NCBI GenBank assembly: GCA_951230915.1
Contig: OX579636.1
Coordinates: forward strand, 28,641,567 to 28,705,566
DNA: 64,000 nt
Origin: Antitrichia curtipendula
Lineage: Eukaryota; Streptophyta; Bryopsida; Hypnales; Leucodontaceae
Direction of reading: 5' to 3'
In this document: in pieces, positions 45,034 through 57,523 of the stretch
How positions within the stretch are numbered: position 1 is the stretch's first letter
How the letters are laid out: the number at the start of each line of letters is the position of its first letter
Notes under the pieces: generated by a model
Seen by the model: only the letters and a program-made list of their open reading frames with translations
The model's database searches: none
Told to the model about the DNA's origin: nothing
Program-made: the position numbers and the translations under genes

Positions 45034-48000
45034 CTCTTCGACTGATGCAACATCCGCCGTTGCACAAGCATGTACAAGCGATGCTGTCGCAGTGTTTGTG
45101 GAACATCATATGAATTCAGATGTATTCGTCTCTCAGTCACTTGCGTCACAGTGCAAGAACTTTTGCTTCCTTCACACTGCAGTGACGCTACAAAGGTAGT
45201 AGCATTACATAAACTGAACTCAATGGTGCAGTTTCAAATAGAATGCTACCTTCTCTTCACAACATTTTTTCCAGTGCCTACAAGAAACTGCTTGCATGTC
45301 CTGCAAACCATTGGAAATGAATGTGCACGGCTTTAATAAACGGATCACAGTAGAAAACTATGCACTCTCCATTTCTCTTTCATTAATAAGCACCACGCTG
45401 CTTTGTAAAAATTGTGCGGTGGATACCCTTGACATGCCTTCAATTGGAACATACAATATTAAGAATTTTCCTCCAACGTCATTGAATGCTTCCAGACTCT
45501 ACAACTCACATTTCATAAAATAGAAACGGCCTTCATAAATGCTACTACACAGTATATTGATAGTGTCTTGAACTACACTATGTATCCACAGAAAAATTCT
45601 CTCACCCAACCTGTACTAATACATCATACACGACGTTTCATAAAATACATGAAAACTTCATTTGCTAACATTACAAGAATTCTTTCCACGCACAAAAAAT
45701 CTCCCCCGCCGTTTAATATTCTCAACAAGCTGAAGGACTTCAGTACTTCTCCAATTATAACGAACCAAATCCTCACGGTGCATTTTGTTAGTTTGTTACC
45801 AACCTAGCTCAAAGTTTCAGACTTCTCCCCGGAAAACCTTTCGCAGAGAGATGATACCACATTCGTATGATAACTTTAAATATGGCTAGTGCATACCGCG
45901 ATTGAAAATTTTGAGCAAGCAACTGCAAACTCTGTTTCTTTGTATGACTCGTTCCCTCCATTGTACAATAACCTCTTACTTCGTCATATCCAATTCTCAC
46001 GACGTACTTGCCTAACCCAAATAAAGCAAATGACGTCCCAAAAATTAAAGCGGAAATGAAACGCTGGGGTTTACAATTCACATGAAGAACGATGCTCAAG
46101 CAGGATGCCGCTCGTCACCTTTGTGTTCCTTTTCAAACAACCATTAACAAGAAATCAGAACTCTGTTTGTTCTTCCCTAAATACGCGATAACATGCACAT
46201 CATAATCAAACATAATATACTGTCTACAAAGTGCACATTTCTTCCACAACATGCTTCATCCATGTCATGCCCAGTTCCTACTTTATATAAGAAACAATTC
46301 AAGAGTTCCAGACCAATTCACTGTAGTTAACAGAAATTTATCTGAAAAATATGGTACAATTATAGCAAAACTAAAAAAAAGCCTCTGGCACACCCAATTT
46401 CCATTTCCAAGTCCCTGTTCCTATCAGACATCCCCCACACATAGCTACAAAGACTGTTTTCAAGTCACTGTCCAGCTTCACAGATTAGTGTACTTTCTTC
46501 CGCTGCATACAACATTGCCATCAGCAATTCAAATTCATTAAAAAAAAAGAAATCCTAAGTTAAAGTCGAACACTGCAAAACTAATTTAAATTGCATGCAG
46601 ACTATGACCATGTTCATCACTTGATTTCTATTTCTTCTTCGTAAGTAATGTTCATTTGAACTTCTTAACATCCAGTGGCACTCGTTCATCATCGTGCAAA
46701 ACATTACTTGAAATGTCCACTGCGGGATAAAAAAAAAAAAAAAAAATTGTGCTTACCACGCGAAAGTTGTTCAGCACGAGTCGCTCCCCGTAACAGTCGT
46801 TCCTAAAGAATGTAGTAGTTTTACACCTAATAATACCGCGGGTACTCACATCAGTCGCCGCAAGGCAAGTGAACCTTGTGCATAACACATCGTACTCATT
46901 ACTCAAAAAACCTAAACCGGCATGAACAATTTCTATCAGAAATAGAATGAACCATCACTGCCTTTGTCATCTAAGAATGTAGCAGCCCAGATATGTGCCT
47001 CCGTATCCCAGTACAGCCATCCAAAGTAAGAAAAGAATGAACCCATCACAAAATATTCAAAGCAACAACTACTACAACTATCACTTTACTTAGTACATGA
47101 CATGTTTTGCACAATTACGATTATTTTTCCAAAGTTAATACCAAATTTGCTCTAAAGCAATTGCCAAAACTTGCAAGCGGACAGTGGAGCCGAACCTCTG
47201 TTATTTATAAATTCCTTCTCGAAATTCAACTGCTACAACTTCATGTATGCTTTTTGAACTTCATATGCCACCGTCCGTGTGTAAAAAACTAGTGCACTTT
47301 CATCTGACGCTTCTGCTGCCTAACGTAATATATCGTCAACCTAGCTTCTTCTCCCTTCTCTAATTCAAGTTGTTGCTATTTCATAATATTCATTCCAGAG
47401 AATTTAGCTTCGTGTACTAACTTTCTACAAGAGAGGACTCCAAACAAGGAGTAGTCAATAATAGTGATCCAACAGAGAACGGGAACCACCTGCCTGTCGA
47501 CCTCTAGACTTCTTCGACTTTAGTAAAAGCTGCCCGGCTGTGCACAAAAGTCCACAACTGTCCATGGTACAGTAAGACCAGACATTATTAGGAAGCATGC
47601 TCACATTACTCTCAAATTATTTAGTCGTAATAACCTTCAGGAAACCTTTAATTACAAAGATGTTCACCTACATCAAGCTTGCCATGACGAGGATCTCTGT
47701 CATAACTTACCTTGACTTCGCCAAGAAAATGCTGCCCATACGAACGGACTTGTTTTGCAGAAGGAAAAAAAAAAATTGAAGCGGGCAAAAAGGAAGACTA
47801 GCGTCTTAAGGAAAATAAAATAAAATAATTACACGATCACAGCTAACCTACAAGAAATTCATTTTGGTGTTCACATGCTTCGTTCGATAATTACTGAATA
47901 CAAGTTTGGTAGTACAAATTTTTTTTTGGTCTGTTCGGTAGTAGACAAAGACTACTAACTGCCCATTGTGAGAAGTCCCCATTTCAATTCAAGGAAAAAT

Positions 48001-51000
48001 ATGACAGCAATGATGCGCGATGACGCGTTCCCAGCAAAGGACACTTTCACTACACCGATGAATGTACTAACCGTGCTGCATCAACTTGAAGTACGGTTTT
48101 CAAGCAGCCCAGAAGTCCAAAATTCGACCACAACTAACAGAGCATCAGCACGTAACCTTCGAACACTTCACGGCAATCCTCCTTGGGATGCTCATATTGA
48201 ACATGAATTCACACTTTCAAGATAAAATTACAATGTTCATAGCAAAGTCCTACGCATAGGACACCAGTTTCCAGTTCCCACTGCATACGACAGACAAGTC
48301 CAGTGAATAGCACTAGGCTGGCGGTCGTTTCAAAAGTAAAGCAATCCACATAACAATTCAACAGACAACAGGTAACATGCACTCATTTCTGAAGAATATA
48401 GCTAAGTCACAAAATTATGGTTCCAAACCTCCGCATGTGCAACTGCAGGTCACTTCCATTTCTATGACATTCACAAAATTGATGGTATTTCATTGCCCTC
48501 TCTCAGCTGAGAACAACATGTACACTACGTTTCAACCTCTCATTTATCCCTTTAGTACGATGTACAAGTACACCCCTTTATCCTTAAAGGGTTCAATGCA
48601 CTGCATTAGAGTACCATCTGTGAAACGAAGAGTAACTGTACATTGGTAAGGTTTCCTATTAGCAACTGTACCGCTTCCACTGAAAATCAACTCTAAGAGT
48701 ACTAGAGTTCCGGACTAACGCATGACACGAATGTAGCAAGTGATTTCCATAATCACACTTCCTAGTTCTCTTCATGTTATACCTTCTACACGTTCCACTC
48801 TATAAGTGGTAGACATCTATGAAAGGATCCAAGAGACCACTTGCAATCAATTTATTAAGTAATGAATCGTTTCTTCTCTAAATAATTAGCATCTATGTAT
48901 GAGGCACACAGAAGTTCTCTTGTAATAAAAAAAAAAGTACCCAAGAGTAAATGGTATGACTGATATGCCTTCCATTGACTACTCAGTTCTAAAGTTTTCA
49001 GTAATAAACAACATAAGTACTCCGGCTTTTCTTGACCTCAGCGTCCTGCAACTGCTTTGACATCTCTGGATTGTCACCATGGTATTCAAGAGCACCCAAT
49101 CACACATACCTTGATTTGTACATAGACTTCGAAGGCCAATGACAATCGTTCACAGGTAAGTCGATTACAAGTATTGACAACTGCAACATGTACCTCCACA
49201 TCGCCATTGTGTACAAATGAAGCTATCAATCGCCTTCCCTTCCTCCGCAGCAAAGGACTCTGTCTACAATGACAAAGCCTCCGAAGCGAATTGTTAGACT
49301 AAGACAAAGCATTCTAAATATAACAAAAAACAGCAGTGCACCTATACTTCCTGCACTAGATATTAGACGAATTGTATGAGGACAGAAACTACTGTTTCCA
49401 AGTCGGACCTCAGTGAACCTCAATCGATGAAGGGACCAAGATGCCCGACGTTCTTGAAACGGAGTACTTTGATACACCAATTCGGATCTTCAACCGCTTT
49501 GCTCAAAATTTTTACCCAAGTAGAGCCGACCTCTGTACGTGCAATCGATGAAAATATTCAACTACACATATTAGAAGAGGTTCATGCCGTTCAGAGCATG
49601 TTCATGTAAACGCTGAGTCAAGTAAATGCATACCTTGTTAACAAGGATAAGAATGTTGATAAACCTCTTCAATCGACCAGCTATCAATACCTCCAAACGA
49701 AGACATTATAACTCCAAATCTAAATGAAGCACGACTGTGTATAGTAGGGTCATCCCGGCTTTCCATGTATTACGGTTATGAATTCCAAAAGTAAATACAA
49801 TTAAAAAATGATTCCGTAGCAATACTCGGCCTGTCCCAAATGATGCTCAACAGAATTGTTTAGGAAAAATACTTTGACTTTGGAATCACAAAAGAAGATT
49901 CAAGTGTCTACCTATTCACTTTCAATATAAACTCCGGCAATCTACTTCATTTGCAAACCAAGCACTCCTTTTGGTGACTAACCACAAGAATTACAGAGAC
50001 ACAGGGATGTGTCATCAACATCTGTTTGTGATTAAAGATTAATTGTCCGGTTACGTTAATTCAGCTCTAATGCGACCTGGCTACTGCCATGTTGCAATAC
50101 TTCATTTGGTACAATTTGCACGCAATGAAACATACGAGTTCCCGAGAATTTCTTTATGAAGCTGAGGGTGTTGTTTCTCATTCCCCATTGGCGACTTCCC
50201 TCAACTAGAAGGTACGTACAAATAGCACTACGACCTCAACTGGATAAACTTGTCACAACGTCTTCTCAATAATTTTGTGTGAACGCTCCACAACTCAAAT
50301 TTTAAATACACTCTTCCCTTTGTAGTTATATCTCAAACATTGAACTTTGCATTGACGCACAACACGAAGAGGAATAGATTATTCCGAAAAATACATTCCA
50401 TGCACCATTAACTATGAGATTACCACACTGCTGCATACTGCAGAATTTGCGTTGTATCAGCAACGACGGATGTTCACACATATACCATTGTAGATGAGTG
50501 CTGGTGCGCAGCGACTATTGCCAGAAGTGGTGGAATCACTCGCTTTCTTGCGTCCTGAAAAAAGATCTAACACAAAATGAAGCGCCATTTCCTTAATTGT
50601 AGATGAATGGAATCCGTAATGGGAAAGCAAACACAGGTGGCCGACAAAAAATTAAAGCGAGGAGAAATAAAAAAATCTTGGGCTACATAGTGAAGCACAA
50701 TGGCAACTTCATGGTAAACCCATAAATTCATTTCCATGAATTGGCCCTCGTCGTAGGCCGATTTCCTAAGCAAACACACAGATGAAGACGTTATGAGCTG
50801 AATCCTTGTCATTGTAAACTATTGGACTAAATAAAAGACCATTTCATTGGGTGATCAATGAAAACCATTACCTTGTTGTGCAGTGCCTCCTCTCGTACTT
50901 CTCGAAAATGAATCAAACATCTTTGCAGAGCTCCCTGAATGCCAACACTTGCAGCAGAAAAGTGTGTCAGAGTTGTTACACTGTCGTCACTCCGCAGGTT

Positions 51001-51272
51001 CAATTCAAGTAAGCTTGCCTTCGCAGAAGATGGGATATGGAAGTCTATCATACATGAGAAGAGACTCGAGACGTTTCTCAATGTTATATTCGAAAATAGA
51101 GACATCCAGGTATCCGTGTAGTGAAAATTGTTGAGGAAACTGATGTCGTCCTCCATCTACATTTGAGAAAGACACAATATCCCCGCAAACTAGCACACTG
51201 CTAGGAGTAGGTAAAAAAATTCCAAACTCACCTGCATTGACCTTATTTTCTTGCTAGCCCTCATCCATTTGC
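45034..51272 (-). other. Upstream exons of the long helical-protein gene (partial, some broken)
   Basis: Protein-like segments with splice sites recur on the minus strand: 45,083-45,034 (SLVHACATADVASVEE|GTGAGT); 46,802-46,757 (RLLRGATRAEQL|GTAAGC); about 46,910-46,850; about 47,570-47,486; about 49,110-49,016 (PEMSKQLQDAEVKKSRST); about 49,535-49,390 (WVKILSKAVEDPNWCIKVLR); about 50,212-50,058 (RQWGMRNNTLSFIKKFSG); 50,557-50,489 (TTTTTTCAG|, RKRVIPPLLAIVAAHQHS); about 50,775-50,725; about 51,030-50,880 (SVGIQGALQRCLIHFREVRE); and about 51,272-51,231. All are helical in character. Some candidate exons contain TGA or TAG, so either my boundaries are wrong or the gene is decaying. Not all junctions could be phased. 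Confidence 0.35.
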
Positions 51273-51699
51273 AGGGACATAACTACAACTCCCTGGAAGT
51301 GCCAGCAGTAAGATTATGTACATGCCAAATACAATGTACATTACACAGAACTCAGCTTCAGCACACTCTAGGGCTCCACCACCATCAAATTCCTTGCCGC
51401 GATTTTCAAAGTATTTTCCACACCAGGTCTACATTCTATAGTCCGACTTGGATAACAGTCGACTCTAAGAAGCACTTCCAATTTAAAGTACATGTCAATA
51501 AACCACACCTGAGTGAAGCGCGGCTAAAACTTGTTACACACCAAGTGTGCTCTCTTTGACAGAATCGCCAGTGAAGTGCCATCTGTAATGCATGAGGTAC
51601 TTAAGCTCCTTCTCTGCGGACGCCACAATATCTATTACATATTGAACATTTTCAACTGATTAATCAAAAGCACTGCCAACAAAAAAAAATATTACTACA

Positions 51700-51838
51700 G
51701 CAGCGTGTGAGCGCTTATTTACCCACCCTTGGTAAATAAGTAAACACAACCAGGTTCTTAGTATTTCGAGAAATTCTAACCTATGGGTGTCCTAACGTCG
51801 GTCCATTGTGCCTTCCAAGCAATGGATCTTTTTTTCTA
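51700..51838. repeat. Inner inverted repeat, right copy
   Basis: This is the reverse-complement partner of 41,868-41,995: CGGTCCATTGTGCCTTCC, AACCAGGTTCT and TTTACCCACCCTTGGTAA. Read outward on the plus strand it gives LPTLG in the same place as the C-terminus of the minus-strand gene in the left copy, followed here by a stop. Confidence 0.8.
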
Positions 51839-52899
51839 AGTCCCTAAATACCAACAATTGCGATCAAACTCAAAAAGAATGCAACAATTACAATTTCTAC
51901 CAAAACTACTTCAATCAAAGAGGCCACGGTGATTTTTGAACGAAACTAGCTACAGTCTAAATTTAGCAATCCTAAGTTGTAGAGAATCTCATGCCATTTC
52001 TAAAAACATAAAATTCATCCCTATCCCCTTCTCCTAGCAAAAGATATCAACGGATGAAGTTTTAGCCTTTCCGGGGCAAATTAAACTTCATCCATGACTT
52101 TGGACTTGTTCCCTATTTCAATTAATCGTTAAATTTAAACCCTAGTTTGATATAGTGAAACTCTAACTAAATTCTAAGTTTAGTCTTAATTGGACTAATC
52201 TAAGTTGACTTCATCCGTTTCCTGGTCCAAATTTCATCCTTCTATTTCTTCTAGGTAACTTGGTATTTCTCAAAGCTTGAACTACGATTGGAACACTTGA
52301 AGTTGTCACTCTAACATTCTAATGCTAACTTTCTTCCTTAATCACGTTTGGACACCCTAATTCTATCCCCCCTTGCTCTTTGAAGCTTGGAATGGATTCT
52401 GGTCAGTTGCTATTTTTAGTACTTTGAAATTTGTTCCTCAAAGAGGCTAATTCAAGCTTTCCAAAATGGTCTCTAACTTGATTTTAAACTTATCCTAGCA
52501 AAAGTTATTGATGGATGAAGTTTGACCGCTAATCGGTTCCTCAAACTTCATCCGTTGATTACTACTAATCCTACTTTTGAATTTTACTTTTAATTCCACT
52601 CCTATGATTCAGATTACTTCTACTTGCTAATTTTCTAATTAACTTCCACTTGGACACTTCTAAATCTTTTTCATCCGATTTTTACTCTAAACTTCATCCA
52701 AAGCTAACTCCTTCGTTTTAGATCGAAATTCTAAGTTTAAGGTGTTTTCGGAGAGCTCTAATCATAATCTACCAACTTTGACAGATAAACTTGGGAAAAA
52801 TCCTAATTTAGACTCTCTGAATCGACCTTGAAGTTCCGGCTAAGTATTTAGTTGCTAATCTAAACAATTCCAAAAGAAAGGTAAAAGTTAGTAAGTTAC

Positions 52900-52962
52900 C
52901 TCAAGTTGAGCTTCATCCGCCGTGTTGTAGATGAGCTCATCCAAATATTCTTGGTCCGCCAT
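52900..52962 (-). CDS. 21-codon leader exon in the right arm
   Basis: The start context is CAACCATGGCG. Twenty-one acid-rich codons (MADQEYLDELIYNTADEAQL...) end at GAG|GTAACT in phase 0. Its length and phase equal the left-arm exon although the residues differ, which is the pattern expected of diverged homologues rather than of chance. No downstream partner exon is proven. Confidence 0.45.
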
Positions 52963-53859
52963 GGTTGAGAGTGCTTTTGTATTTTTGCTCACCGCTTAAA
53001 GTTTGGGTTCTAATACAAATTTTCCTATTCTTTCCTTTTCTTTCTAACTCTCCTTCTTCCTTTTCTTTCTACACTATTCTTACTCAATTATTTAGTTATC
53101 CCAAAGGTTGACTAGTTGGAATAAATAATTGACTCTTGACTCCTAAATAATAATTGACTCCTATCTTCTTCTAAGTCAATTATTATTTTATCCAAAAACT
53201 AATGGTCCAAATTGACTCTTCAAGATTTCTTAGCAACTCCTCCTAATCCTAATTTCCCTTCAAACTTCTAACTCCCCATTCTCAACTCATTCTACAATTG
53301 TGGTTCTCAAGAGCTTGAAGTGTACTATGAGAGTTTTAAGTGGTTTTTCCTTCTATGATGTTTTTTGGGCTCTCCTTTGGTGATGGAAACGTTGCTAATT
53401 GAGACTTTTCTCTTCCTATTTCTATAATCTCTAATGGTTTCTTCTCCCTTTTGACTTCTTACAAGTTCCTATCCAATTTTGAATTCGAATTGCAACTTCA
53501 ATCTTAGCTTGAAAAGATTGAAATTGGCATCAAATTCCTAATTTGGTTTTGGGAGAAGGTATTCCCAAAATTCTGACTTCCCTATGAGAACTCGAACCTG
53601 TCCAAGCAGCTCAAAACTTGGAGCACCGCCCCTCCAGTCGGAAGCCCAGTCGCGAGCCCCTCTCCCGTACTCCCGGTCAGTTGCTGCCACGTGGCGAGGC
53701 GCCACTGGCCAGGACCCTCAGCCGCAAGCCGACGTCGAAACCCTTCTCCCGTACCCCCGGTCAATTGCTGCCACGTGGCGAGGCGTCACTGGTCCAGTCC
53801 CGGTGGCTGGCCAGAGGCGCTGACTGGACAGGGCCGGTGACCGGACAGGGCCGGTTTTG

Positions 53860-53940
53860 GTCAGGCTCTCGTCCTGGTCAGGCTCTCGTTCTGTCAGGCT
53901 CTTGTTCTGGTCAAGCTCTCGTCATGGTCAGGCTTCCGAT
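53860..53940 (+). repeat. Short tandem repeat in the right arm leader
   Basis: About five imperfect copies of TGGTCAGGCTCTCGTTC. Just beyond lie two copies of a longer unit containing TTGCTGCCACGTGGCGAGGC (about 53,683 and 53,764). Confidence 0.75.
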
Positions 53941-55966
53941 TACTCCCAACTGGTGGGATTTAACCACCCACAGGTTTGGTGATGGTTTTCCCCCTAATTC
54001 TTACAAAATACTTTGAAGATGATTTCTAAGACTTGACAAGCTCAAGCTTCACTTAAAATTCTAGTCCTTCCAACAACTAGTGGTCTCTTTAAAACATCCT
54101 AAGTCAAAGCTTCGCCGTCGTTCTAAAAATCACTAAAAATCACACAAGCTAGGACCAAGGGGGTCCAAAGCTTCGCCGTATTTCAAAAATCACAAAAAAT
54201 ATTCCACAACTAAGACCAAGGAGGTACAAAGCTTCGCCGTACAAGGGCAATATATAAAAAAAAACAATAAGTGTTAGTTTAACGAGGATACTCCTACTAC
54301 GTGTGTTAGTGGAGGTTAGTACTTCAAGACTTCTAAACACAAGTTAGTAATGCTCAAATCTACCCAAGAACTTAGAATTAGAGCACTAGAGGTTCCCCCA
54401 AGCGGCAAGCCGGACATAAAGAGGATTCCCTAGGATTAGTACAAGGACTTCAAAAGTTCAACAAAGACACAAGTAGTACAAAAAAAACACAAGAAAACCA
54501 AGGCAATCTTTGAAGGGACCCCAATGTCCTTCAAAGAGAGCTTGAGAAAGAGTGACAATGGAGCTAAAAATGCTCCAAAAACACAAGAATTTGGCAACGT
54601 GGCCTAAAATGGCCAAATCCAACTAAATGGACCCAAAACTTGAAAAGAGGTTCAAAATGAACCTAAAGGGGTGAAATGAGAGGAAAATGAGAGCCCTTAT
54701 ATAGTTTTCCAAGGCCCTCACCCCCCTCTCTTTTCCTACATGGTAATCTTATCAATTAAGATTTTCATCCTAATCTTCTAGATTTTCACTTTCTACACTG
54801 GATTAAAACTCTAACTTTTGGAGGTTTACTCCAAATCACAAACGGATTGCGCCATTGGCTTCAGAAGGCCATTTTTAGTCCAAGGGTCCCCCTACCCCCT
54901 ATTTTGACGCTAAAAACTCAACAAAACTTAGCGCTAACTGAACACCAAATTAAGGTAAAAACCCAGTTTTTGGAGTTTGACCTTTCTGAGAAAAGTAACT
55001 AGCCTAAGTTCTCTAAAAGGTATAAGGGAGTAAGAAAAGACCCAATTTTGACCTCATTCCGATTCCGTATGCTCCCGGGACGCCGGTCAACTTTCCCGCA
55101 TTCTTTAAATTTGTCAATTTCCGGGGAATCTTGCCGGTTCGGGTACTTCTGACTATCGGAATGTCTTGAAACTTGTTGGGGCATCTTATTAACATAAAAG
55201 ATGCTATTCTAATTTTTAGTGAGATTTTACCGCAACCTGGGTAATTTCCAAGAATTTCCCATCGTAGGTTTTGGCGGTTGACCGTTCGGAAAGACATTTT
55301 CTGCAAGTTAGAAAATTCCGAAACTTTTTATGGAACCTCTCATGGAATTCCACAAAGGATGTGCAAGCTAACATTCTTACTTTGCACAAGGGTCGGAGGA
55401 GAACCAAATCTTGACTTCTCCTTCAAAATCCGGCCACCAGGGAATCTTCTTTGTCGGGGGGAATCTTGGCAAACCGATTTCGCCGTTGATCTCCAAATGC
55501 GATTTCCACCCCAAAATGACATGCGGCATCCTCCGATTCCTCCCAGGCGTCGGTCATGAGGTTGTAACTCCTGCAGGCTAACAATTCGGGGTTTCTGCTA
55601 TTTCGTCGGTAAAATGGGGAAAGTGAAACCTATCGTCGGGAATGGATTATCTGACCTCAACGGTGTTCCTTCGGACCAAATCTAGCCCTAAGAGGTTACC
55701 TAGCCCTCGGTTTGGCAGTTTAAGCCCTATTTACCAAAAACCCGTTTTAATCACTCGGAATCCCGATTTTAGTCTATTTACAATGGGAATTGGGTTTAGT
55801 TTGAGGGGATTATAGATATAAGTGACCAAATGCTATATGGGTTTGTGCCACACCTATTTTGGTCTTACACTCTTTTTAGGTCTTTTTACGTTTAAACTAC
55901 ACTCAAAATCATAATAATTAACAAAAAGAAAAGCGTGAGTCCCGAGTGACGAATCGGGGGCTCACA

Positions 55967-57250
55967 CAGCGATAACAATGTAAAACCACTTAGATTTCAA
56001 AAGAATGAAATACAGAATTCTTTAAGAGTAGTACACAACAGTCGGCAGACAAGATTTTCATTTACACTCACCAAGAAGGTGGTACTCAAAAACAAAGAAA
56101 TAGTGTTTACTAGTGAAGCTTCTGTAAGCTGACATAGTTCTGCGAAAATAATTCAAAGACTGTCAAGGCCTCCAACTGTTGAGTTCCTTCAACCAACCTA
56201 TTCCCTTCCGGTGTGGCCTTTGCAACATGATTGCAAGCCTCCGTGTTTTTTAGTCCTGCATCAGAAATGTCTATTCATTCTACAAAATTACAGGAAAAGT
56301 TTGAATGCAGGCTAATTTAAAACTGCGATTCAAAGCTGACGAAGAACGAATTGCCAATGTCAACTGGATGTACGCAGATCAAGAAAACGTATCTCATTAC
56401 ACCAAGATGCAAAAACTACGTATTGAATGTCAATCTGGAACATCAACAATTGTATGCAGCTGTGATGAATAAAAACAATGTCTGTAGCAGTGATAATTAA
56501 AGCAATCAGGCGGTAGTGGAGCAAACCCTGTGCATTTCAAAAATATCATACTCTCTGCTGCAGCTGTGAACAGACTCCATGCAGGAGCAACCATTGAAGA
56601 AGTTACCATATTTGAACGTCATCCACAGAAACATAGGAAGAACACTTGGATCACCTAGTGACAATACTCCCGCGCTTCGTGGTCAAAATCCCTAAAGTAA
56701 GGAAACTAAGCTCTTCTGTCAACTGTGATACTAAACCTTCATCTGCTAATTGCAATTACATTAACCAGAAATGCATGAAAAATGTCCGCCTTATATTCAA
56801 AAACTTCAGAACTGTTAGCAATGGCATCACGAGGAAAAACAGCCGAAACTATACCGGCTTGTACACACACGAGAACCAAGTAAAGAGACAGAAAGACAAT
56901 TACTATGAAGTTTGTTCTTGACCATTCCTGCACCATGCTTGTGGAATATTGCGCATGAAGACGTCTTTATTTACAGAAATACATATATTTCCATTAATAC
57001 CAAGTACATTTCAACGTGCTTCATAAGTGTTTTCGGCAAAGTTCCATACACAGTACACGTAGTTTTATCACTAATTACTGGACTATTTGTAACTGCTCCA
57101 ATAAACATCTCAAACTACATGGTAGTCCTCACTTCAATAAAAGCGGGCTCAACTGAAAATGACAACATTTACACACACAAAAAGCACTACCCTTTTAGCA
57201 AAATGCCAAAATCGGTATTGCAGCCGAAGACAAAGTTGCCATACTAAGCA
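55967..57250 (-). other. Exons of a minus-strand gene beside the right arm
   Basis: Exon 56,742-56,655 (AGCAG|...|GTGATC) encodes GLVSQLTEELSFLTLGILTT and further residues without a stop. Exon 56,255-56,110 (GATGCAG|...) encodes EACNHVAKATPEGNRLVEGT and ends SLQKLH followed either by a stop or by a weak GTAAAC donor. The helical style is that of the long gene on the other side of the right arm, so the arm may sit in one giant intron. I could not phase the join. The 111-codon plus frame at 56,912-57,247 has no motif. Confidence 0.35.
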
Positions 57251-57523
57251 AAAAACAAAGGAGTATCTATAGCTGCCATGAACCTTAACACAACGTCACG
57301 TTCGTTACTTGTAAGCTGGACTTCTGCAGAACAGTGGACCACAATAACTATGCTTGCTCTTAAAAAGAAAGACGTACGAGAATGCAGAGTACTGTTTCAA
57401 TTGTGAGGATAGTAAATCAACTTTCTGGAGCTGAATCAACTCTGCACTGAAAAGCAATTACAGGTCTTGTACAATTATACTTAATCATAGTCTTCCTTCT
57501 TCTTCTCCTTCATCACGTACACG

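Larger units (their letters stand above)
51839..55966 (-). mobile_element. Right LTR-like arm with inward promoter and leader exon
   Basis: Read on the minus strand from 55,966, it begins TGTGAGCCCCCGATTCGTCA. It mirrors the left arm in order: the same U3-like blocks, a TATA box (CTATATAAGG) near 54,705, CTTGTACTAATCCTA, three CGGCGAAGCTTTG words, a GC-rich tandem repeat, and an ATG exon with donor at 52,962-52,900. The following intron-like kilobase repeats CGGATGAAGTTT-like words. The distances from arm end to TATA (1,261 against 1,271) and from TATA to ATG (1,743 against 1,816) nearly equal those of the left arm. Confidence 0.6.

Noticed and set aside
38102..55966. Treating the whole segment as a standard LTR retrotransposon
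   Set aside because: The two LTR-like arms are inverted rather than direct, and I found no reverse transcriptase, integrase or protease motif between them and no matching target duplication.
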